From: Luscinia megarhynchos
Lineage: Eukaryota > Chordata > Aves > Passeriformes > Turdidae
Assembly: GCA_034336665.1 (NCBI GenBank)
Contig: CM067590.1
Location: 3,195,748-3,259,747 of the forward strand
Reading direction: 5' to 3'
Length of the DNA: 64,000 bases
Positions 56,526 to 64,000 of this stretch are shown in pieces. The notes below the pieces were generated by a model. The model saw only the letters and a list, made by a program, of their open reading frames with translations, did not search any database and was not told the origin of the DNA. The position numbers and the translations under genes were made by a program. Positions within the stretch are counted from its first letter, which is position 1, and every line of letters begins with the position of its first letter.

Positions 56526-59060
56526 GAGCACGGGTGGTTCATGCCACCTCTGGGCATGGTGCTGGGAGAGGTCTCCACCATCACCAGTTCCTGCTTGGTC
56601 TCACCTTGGCCAACCCATCCTGTCCAGTCACACTTGTGTCTGCCCCTCTGGGTCACCTTGTCTCCCATGGATCACCCAGTGTCCTCCTGGCACCCAGGGC
56701 TGGTCCTGCACAGCCTCTCCTCCTCACACCTGGCAGCTCCCTGCCCTGCTGGCTGCTGCTGGCTCCCCTCCTGCTTCCACCTGGAGCAGCACATGGACAC
56801 TCACCCCTGGGCCTCCTGGGGTGGCTCTGAGTGGCACAAGCCAAGCTGTGACCCACTAGTGAATGTGCCAGCCAGTAGAGCCAGAGCTGCAGGTGGGTCT
56901 GGCTGTGTCTCCTGTGCTACAGGTGGGCAGCAGCCAGCTGGAGTGTCCTGGCTGCTGGTGGCCTGTCCTGGCTCTGCTCAGCATGCCCAGTGCTGCTGCC
57001 AGCACCCACCTCGGGGAGCAGGGCCACCCCAGCACCCTCAGCCCCTCGCTGGGGATGGCCTGTGCCAGACAAGGCGTCCAGGCTGGCCAGTGCCGGCTGA
57101 GCCAATGAATAAAATAAGCCCCTAAATAAAGCCCAGTAATGAATGCGTAATTTTCCATTGATAGCTGGATTCCGCGGGGACATGGTGCTTCCATCTCAGC
57201 TGCTATTTTTTGTCATGGAGTGATGCGTCTGTGAAGATAATTGCACTGTTCCCTCAATAGAGAGGCAGGGAAAGGCACTGAGGGCCCTGACTTTCTTCTT
57301 TCACTGCCAGAGAACCCACTGGCAGTGCCTGGCCCTGCAGCCCGGGGGATGCTGCCCTGCCAGGATGAAACACTGGCAGGGGCGTTGTTTTAGGGGTTTA
57401 ACCACTTTGGTTGAGGCTGGCATGGTGCCAATGGGTGCAGGGGCTCTGTGCCTCAACCCAGACTTGGGTAGAAGGGCTGCTGCTTCTTCAGCCCCTGTGA
57501 TGGGGAGGCTGCGGTGTTACAGGGAGGCCGAGGTGTTTTGGGAAGACACAGAAAAGCAGCTGCAGAGGATGTGGCCTCTTTGCTCTCCCAGGGTTTTGGG
57601 GATCTCGCTGACCAACCCATCCCTGCACATGTCTCAAAGGTACGGACAGCAGACACGCCCAGTTCGGTTGTTCAGGGCGTCCTTGCACAAACCGTTTCCC
57701 ACAGCAAGTCTCCCTCCTTCCCAGCTTCCAGCAGGTGGTAGCACACTGCCGGCTCCACCAGCTATGTCCCCAGCCCTGCCAGCCCCTGCCAGCGTCCCCA
57801 GCCCTGCCAGTCCGCATCCAGGCAGCTCCCAGCACGCTGCTCCCCTCCGTGCCCTGCAGGCACCGGCCCCGAGCTGCGCGGACAGAGCTGGCCCGGCCCC
57901 AGCGCTCTTTGTTATCTCAAGGGAACTCAACCATTTCTGCACCTTGTTTACCCGCAGTTTCGCAGGGTGGAGGAAAAGCAAACATCGGCCTTTTGTTCAA
58001 CAGTTTCCCCTTCCGTGAGCCTCGTCCTCCTCCCCCGGGCTCCATCTGCCCTCTCCTCCCTGCGGAACCCGGCTCAGCATCCCGGCTCAGAGCCCATGGT
58101 CCAGCCAGGATATCACCGTCCCCTCCCCACTGGTGTCCCTGAGACATTCCACCCCTCGGTCTAGCTCGGCACGGCCGGACGCCTCTTTTTACCAGCTCCA
58201 AGTGCGAATGCAGAGGGAGCCGAGGCCTCCCGCAGCAGCCCCCGCGGAAGGCGCTCACCACACCAGGCTGCTCTTCCTGGCCGTCATTCCGAGCCCTGCA
58301 CTGCTGCGGAATGATGGTGCTTCCCGGCAGCCTGACGGCATCCACAGGGCAGCAGCTAGGAAAGAACAGCCACTTGACCCTTTAGTGCCACTGTCCCTCT
58401 CGGTGCCTCCCTGTCCCCGAGGCTGTAAATCCCCGGGGGACCGGGGCTGGGTCCGATCACTCGGTTGTCTCCCGACCCCCCTCCTCAACACTGGGGCTTT
58501 CAGCGATGCTCCATGAACCTTCCTGAGGTTTTGTCCTGGTGTCCCCATCTACCACCTCATCTCTCCAGGGTGTGATGGGCTGTGTGACATGAGGAAGTGT
58601 GACATGTGGCTCTGCCCCCCCAGCTCCTCCAGAGCGATATTAAACCATTCGATGAGGCAAATCCTCAGCCCCGAGACGCTGCTGGATTCATCCAGTGCTT
58701 TGAGATCAAGATCTGGGAGTTGGGAGCAGCTGCTTCCACAGGGGAACGACCGCGCTCCGAACCGGGGGCACTGGGTGGCGGGGGCGGAACGGGGCTGTAG
58801 CTGACCCGATTCCACTCTCGGCCCCATCCCAAACCCGACACTCCCGTGGGAACACGGCCGAGTGTCTCGGGATCGGGTTCCTGCACCTCCCGAGCACCAG
58901 CACCCCGGAGCCTCACGGTCCCAGTCCCTGTCCCGCTCGGTGTTGGTCCCGGTCTCGGTTCCGGTCCCGGTCTCGGTTCCAGCCCCGGTCCGGCCAAGCG
59001 CGGCGCGCAAAAACGTGGGGGCGCCGCACTCGGAGGATTACGGCGGCGGCTCCGCTCCTG
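56526..59060. other. Intergenic stretch between SHC2 and C2CD4C
   Basis: No gene was recognised. An AT-rich patch near 57105-57250 is a candidate conserved non-coding element. A degenerate 18-bp minisatellite of GGTCTCGG/TTCCGGTCCC type lies at about 58920-58990. Confidence 0.45.
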
Positions 59061-59067
59061 GTTCGCG

Positions 59068-59091
59068 CCGCCGCCGCCGCCGCCGCCGCCG
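59068..59091 (+). repeat. C2CD4C: (CCG)8 trinucleotide repeat abutting TATA box
   Basis: Eight uninterrupted CCG units end at 59091. The TATA box begins at the next base. Confidence 0.9.
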
Positions 59092-59098
59092 TATAAAA
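59092..59098 (+). promoter_or_regulatory. C2CD4C: C2CD4C TATA box TATAAAA
   Basis: A consensus TATAAAA lies 428 bp upstream of the C2CD4C start codon within CpG-rich sequence, predicting transcription start near 59122-59128. It is the only clear TATA promoter in the window. Confidence 0.7.
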
Positions 59099-59216
59099 GC
59101 GCGTCCGCGCCCGCCCCGCCCGGGCTGCGGTGGCGGCGGCGGCTCCGCTCCAGGTGCGGCGGCTCCCGGCAACGTCCCGCTCGCGGCGGCGCCGGTCGGT
59201 CGGTCCGTCGGTCCCG

Positions 59217-59241
59217 GCGTCGCGTCGCGTCGCGTCGCGTC
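59217..59241 (+). repeat. (GCGTC)5 pentanucleotide repeat
   Basis: Five perfect GCGTC units in the presumed C2CD4C 5'UTR, following a short GGTC run. Confidence 0.85.
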
Positions 59242-59525
59242 TGCCCCGTCCCATCGCATCCCTCAGCGCCGCCGGGTCTCCGTTCCCGGGGTCCGCGATC
59301 CTCGCTCCTCACGGCAGGTTCATTCGCGTCTGCCCCCGGGCTGGCGGGTCCCCGTGTCCGGCGGCGCGGCCAGTTCGCTCCCGTCCTTGGGGACCCCGGG
59401 TCCGGGTCTCTCGGCGCCGCTGGTCGCTCCCGGGGCTTCCTGCTTCGTCCCGCCTCTGCCGGTACCCGGCCCCCGGTGATAGCGCTGCCCCTCGGGTCTC
59501 TTCCAGCCCCACTCCCGACGGCAAC

Positions 59526-60783
59526 ATGTGGCTCCTGGAGCGGCTGCGCGGGGTGGCGGAGAACGGCGGGTCCCGGGGCTCGGGGACAGACGAGTCCTCG
59601 CGAGGGTCCCGCTACAGCAACGTCCTCACCCCCGACAAGATCCCCGACTTTTTCATCCCGCCCAAGCTGAGCGCGGCACCCGCTGAGGCTGAGGGCTCCG
59701 AGGTCCCCGCGGCGGCTGCTCTGGGTGCCTCAGTGTCAGAACAGGACCTAGCCAGGCGCAAGCCCCCCCGCAGCCCCCGCCCGTCCAGCCGGTCCCGCTC
59801 CCGGACCACCGGGCGGCACATCATCCAGATCGAGACCGCTGAGGACTGGACCGAGGGGAGCTGCGGCACCAACGTGGACCCGCAGGCACAGACGGCCATG
59901 TCGCTGCCCTACGTGCCCAAGGCGCAGACCTCCTACGGCTTCGCCACGCTGATGGAGAGCCCCCACACCCGGCGCAAAGAATCGCTCTTCCACAGCGAGC
60001 ACAGCAGCCTCTGCCCCTCGCCCGTCACCTCGCCCAGCTCCCAGCGCAAAGCCAAGCTCAACGGCGAGAGCGGCCGCCGGACGCCCGTCGACCTCGGCGC
60101 AGCCCTCATGCACCCCGGGCGCTACTTCAGCGGCGGCGAGAGCGACACGTGCTCCTCGGCAGAGTCCTCCCCGTTCGGCTCCCCGCTGCTCTCCCGCTCC
60201 GTCTCCCTGCTGAAGCTCTTCAGCCAGGAGAGCCAGTCCAAGGTCATCAAGCTGAAGCACTCGGTGGCCCGCAACAGCTCGCTGTCCACTGACGACAGCT
60301 CGGCCGACACCAGCCCCAGCGCCCAGCGCCGCGCCAGGAGCGCCCCGGCCGGGACGCAGCCCCCGACCGCGCTGCTGCCCCTGGACCTGCCCGCGGGCCG
60401 CGACCGGGAGCACAGCCTGCGGCTGAGCCGGGGCGGGAGCCTGCGCCTGGCTGCCGAGTACGACCCCTCCAACGCCCGGCTGCGTGTGCGCCTCGTGTCC
60501 GCCGAGGACGTCTACGATACCCTCGTCGACCTGCGCAGCATCAACTGCTGCGTCTCGCTGTGCCTCAACCCTGGGAAGCTGCAGAAGCAGCGCAGCACCA
60601 TTGTCAAGAACAGCCGCAACCCCTGTCTTCAACGAGGACTTCTTCTTCGATGGGCTGGGCCCCGGCCACGCCAGGAAGATGTCCCTGAAGCTCAAGGTGG
60701 TCAACAAGGGCAGCAGCCTTAAGCGGGACACGCTGCTGGGGGAGAAGGAGCTGCCACTCACCGCCCTCCTGTCCTGCCTGTAG
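59526..60783 (+). CDS. C2CD4C: C2CD4C, C2 calcium-dependent domain-containing protein 4C (frame interrupted by one extra C)
   Basis: Member of the C2CD4 (NLF) family; molecular role poorly known, relatives are nuclear-localised or secretion-linked. Single coding exon. Start ATGTGG gives MWLLERLRG as in the family. Conserved blocks: YSNVLTPDKIPDFFIPPKL near 40; HIIQIETAEDW; PKAQTSYGFATLMESPHTRRKESLFHSEH (in part); PGRYFSGGESDT; SSAESSPFGSPLLSRSVSLLK; and a C-terminal C2 domain with SINCCVSLCLNPGKLQKQ. At 60620-60623 a run of four C shifts the frame. Downstream in the +1-base frame the family sequence resumes (FNEDFFFDGLGP, KVVNKGSSLKRDTLLGEKEL) to a stop at 60781-60783. Without the extra base the protein would be 418 residues (human 421). 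As written, translation ends at 60722 after 398 residues. A likely intron acceptor CTTCCAG lies at 59505-59511, so the 5'UTR may be split. Confidence 0.93.
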
Positions 60784-63155
60784 GTACCTGCTACCAGCCT
60801 CGGAGGGAGCCCTCCCACCTGTGGGGCCGGGGCGAGGCAGAGAGGCCGGCTCTGTCCCCCGGCCCCACTGGAGGAGGGTTTGGAAGGGCCCCCTGAGGAG
60901 GGCCGGGGTCGTGGCAGAGTGTGGGGGTTTCCAGGAATGGTGCTGCTCTGGGGCTCTGCCAACACCAGCTGGCAGCCACAGCCTCTGCCCCTGCTCCCTC
61001 CCTGCTCCTGCCCCGGGGCTGCATCTCCTGGAGCCCACCAGAAAGTGGGGAGCCTCCAGCCATTCCCCACCAGGAAGGATGGAAGCACTTGTTGGACTCT
61101 TTCCTCCCTGTGCCTGTGGTCTCCAGCTGCTGCCAAGCAGGTTGGAGGTGGGTAAATCTCTGTAGCACACTTACAGCCACTTCTCGAAGCCCCAGCACCT
61201 GTAGTCAGGTAACAGCTTTAACTTAAAAGACAAGTTTCTCGTCTTGGAAACTGCAAGAAAATACTGCAGAGGTGACCTGAGAGTGAGCCAAGGGTGGTCA
61301 CCCTGGGGTATGAGTCAGGTTTGTGGCTTTTGAGCCTTTGTCCCAGCTCTTTGGGGCTGTACAGGTGCATGAGTTAACTTGGTCTGACACCTGCAGCCTC
61401 CTGGACTGGCCTCCCTTCCCATCCCAGCACTGTCCCCCACTGCTGACCCCCGATGGGAAACTGTTCATGGAGCTTTGGGGGCTTTACTTTGCCCAAATCC
61501 AAGAAGCTTCCTGTGCTTTTCCCCTGCCCACGGTAGGGAGATGCTGGGGGCTGGCACCCCTTGCCCTGGGCACATGGATGGTCCCAGGCAGTGTTCCAGC
61601 AGACAAAAGCTGAGGTGACAGGAGTCACTCCCTGAGTGCTGGGACCATCCCAGGTGAGGCTGGGCAAGGGGGCAGGCTGAGGCTCCACAACCCTCCACCC
61701 TCCTTTGTCTATGAGGGCTGAGGATCTTTCAAGTGGCTGCATCCACTGGGCAGCAGAGATGTGTCCTGTGGGGCCACCGAGCTGCTGTGCCCAGCAGGAT
61801 CTTGTTTTTCAAAGTGACTGACCTGGCTTTCACTTTTCCTTTGGGGAGGGAGTGAGGTGCTCCCAACCCTTCCCATCCCACCCTGTCATCCCGGCTGACT
61901 GCCTGGGGGCAGTGGGAGCGGGGAGGGCGCCGGCCGGGGCGTTTCTGCGGGTGGATAAAACAAACGCTGCGTTGTTGTTTGGTGTGGTGTCACCCATTGT
62001 GTCGGGCTCTGCATGTTTCTGTGCAGGGAGCAGGATTTGCAGCGCTCCCGTCCCTGCCTGTTGGACGCACATGTGTCCCCTCTGTGTTAACCTCTGTGCT
62101 GGCAGTCGATGTTCCTCCCTTGTCCTTTTGCAGCAGATGGCAGATCTCAGTGTTGGCTATTTATATCCGGGGCTGATCTTTCGCAGCGTTTTACTTCTGT
62201 CTGTAAATATGTTCCAGGTACACAAGGCATAGTTCTGATTGTGCCGTGTTTGCATGTCGGGGGATTCAGGGTGATCGTGGCTGTTTGCCGAGCTTGTGGT
62301 TGAAAACAAACCATGCAGGACATAAGGAGCTGACACGTCCATCCTTCACAGGGAGTTTCCCACCTGAGGTTTCCCTGTGCTCCCCCAGGAGCCAGCACAA
62401 AGGATGGTCCCCAGCCCTCAAGTGCCCAGGCTCATCCTGGGGGCAGATGAGGGCTCTGGGGAGTGGGGGAATAGGGACAGGTGTCACATCCCGGGGTATA
62501 AGGTGAGCATCCTGCCCCTGAGGAGATCTGGGGCAGGAAGGAGACCCTGCCCAGCTGGCTGCTGCCTGACAGCCCCTCACACCCCACCAGTACCCTGTTC
62601 TCCCTGCGCCTGTGAGGGGCTGGGGGGACCTGGGCACTGCTGGGGTGGGGGACACAGGCTGCAAGAAGAGGGGGAATGGGAGCTTGGATGAAGATTCTGA
62701 TGCTCTGAGAGGTTTGAGGGGTGACACATCCCCCGCAGAAGAGCCGTGCCCCTTTGGGTTTGGGGGAGGAGGATGCTGAGAGCAGGAGCCCGGGCTGCTC
62801 CTTGGGTTGAGGCTGAGCCCAGAGGGAGACCCAAGGGCCTGGGGCTCTCGTTCTGCCCCACCCCAGCCTGTCCCAGGGCTGTCTTGCTGGAGCTGGATGT
62901 GTGGCCATGCAGTGAGCCCTGGGATGAGCTGCTGTGAGACCTGCTCTGTGCTGGGCTGGTGGTGTGGGAGCCAGGGATGTTGCTTGGATGGGTCTCTCTG
63001 CTGCTGGAGATATTTTCTATTGTTCCTGCTTTGATATTTCTGTGGCTGGATTTAATGATGTATTTTTGGAGTGAAAAATATATTAATACCTGAATGGAAT
63101 GTTTGTTTACAGATTATATCCTCTTTTTAGTGCAATAAAGTCATTTCTAAAACAG
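60784..63155 (+). other. C2CD4C: C2CD4C 3'UTR
   Basis: From the family-frame stop codon to about 15 nt past the AATAAA at 63134-63139. The last 120 nt are AT-rich and typical of a 3' end. No splice sites or other gene were recognised. Confidence 0.6.
63134..63139 (+). terminator. C2CD4C: C2CD4C poly(A) signal AATAAA
   Basis: Canonical AATAAA in an AT-rich stretch followed by GTGTGGCC-type GT-rich sequence around 63163. Confidence 0.75.
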
Positions 63156-64000
63156 ATGCAGGTGTGGCCTTGGCTCCTGCTTTCCCAAGGTATTTCCTAC
63201 CATTATTCTTGATGGCTCCCCGTGTAGGGGAGTGGAGCTGGAACCTCAGCACTGTCCAGGCACGGGGCAGCACTGCTGTTCTGGGTGCTGCTCCCCTTTC
63301 CAAACAGCCTTCCAGGGGCTCAAGCTGCTTCTGAAGCTCTTCCCCTGGTGCTGCTGTCCAGCCGTGGGGTGAGGTGGCAGTGAATCTCCTGGGCAGAGGT
63401 GAGTACATGGGGAAAGGGCTGTTCCTGCTTGAGGGGGGACTCTGGGCTGTGCTGAGCCATGGCATTGCCAGCTCACAGCCAGGGCTGTGGTGAGGGAGAG
63501 CCCCTTCCCACACTCTGTGGGTGTCCTTCCTCCTCCTCACCTGCTCCCCCAGCCTGACCCCTGCAGTCCTTCGCAGCACTGGTGATGAAGGAAAGTGTTA
63601 TTGTTTTTGTTCTCAACACTCCCAGGGCCACCCCGCCCAGTTGACAGCATTCAGGTTGCTTTCTTTTCTCCCCACCTGCCACTTCCAAATCTGTCCCTAG
63701 CCAGATGCTGCTGAAGAAAAGAGGAGTGTTTGCCTGTTACCTAAATGCCATTTTTCTAATTTCCACAATTCTGGTAATTTGTCATGTTTGGTAGCTATCG
63801 AGGCTGGGTGGGAACAGATCTGTTCTCTCACCTCTGGCCCCCACAGGGGTGGTGAAAGCAGCTTGGTAGGTGCTAATAATTTAAGTTGTGCTTTTTCTAA
63901 AGGTCCAAAGCTGCAGTAGTTAGTAACAAAATGAGGCTGATTAAGTTAGTCTGAACCAGAGTGGATGGGGTCAGCCTGAATACACGAAAATCCCTGGAAA
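63156..64000. other. Downstream intergenic stretch
   Basis: No gene, RNA or mobile element was recognised. The last 150 bp are AT-richer. Confidence 0.4.

Noticed and set aside
59748..61136. A long antisense open frame under C2CD4C
   Set aside because: Mirror of a GC-rich coding exon; Gly/Ala-rich with no family match.

Overview
The window looks like avian nuclear DNA, from a GC-rich microchromosome-type region. Eight vertebrate protein genes can be read exon by exon with GT-AG junctions, and their products closely match known HCN2, BSG, CDC34, TPGS1, MADCAM1, MFSD14-family, SHC2 and C2CD4C proteins. In mammals seven of these lie together on the segment equivalent to human 19p13.3. Short introns, CpG-island promoters and the protein details fit a bird. 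Species cannot be fixed from the sequence alone. No bacterial, phage or CRISPR-like system is present.

Layout. Six genes lie head-to-tail on the minus strand: HCN2 (CDS 1536-11571, 8 exons), BSG (14750-25242, 8 coding exons including the optional Ig0 exon), CDC34 (28136-31938, 5 exons), TPGS1 (33163-34094, 2 exons), MADCAM1 (34779-36861, 5 exons) and an MFSD14/HIAT1-like transporter (42819-49127, 12 exons). A 2.7 kb CpG-rich divergent interval follows. Then two genes lie on the plus strand: SHC2 (51827-55759, 12 exons) and the single-coding-exon gene C2CD4C (59526-60783). Every multi-exon reading frame closes to a multiple of three. The C2CD4C frame is broken by one extra C near 60620-60623.

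Function. The genes are neighbours rather than a pathway: a cyclic-nucleotide-gated pacemaker channel, a transporter-chaperone Ig glycoprotein, a ubiquitin-conjugating enzyme, a tubulin-polyglutamylase subunit, a mucosal addressin, an MFS transporter, a neuronal phosphotyrosine adaptor and a C2-domain protein. Gene order and strand match the mammalian block, with two differences. No granzyme gene is seen between BSG and CDC34, and an MFSD14 paralogue sits where mammals carry ODF3L2.

Points of interest: a solo LTR with a perfect 5-bp target duplication next to a splice site in the MFSD14-like gene; a third Ig-like domain in MADCAM1; a duplicated 5' splice site in SHC2; triple YY1-type elements at the TPGS1 start; a 3'UTR intron in BSG; the C2CD4C frame break; and several AT-rich non-coding islands that look like enhancers or unannotated UTR.
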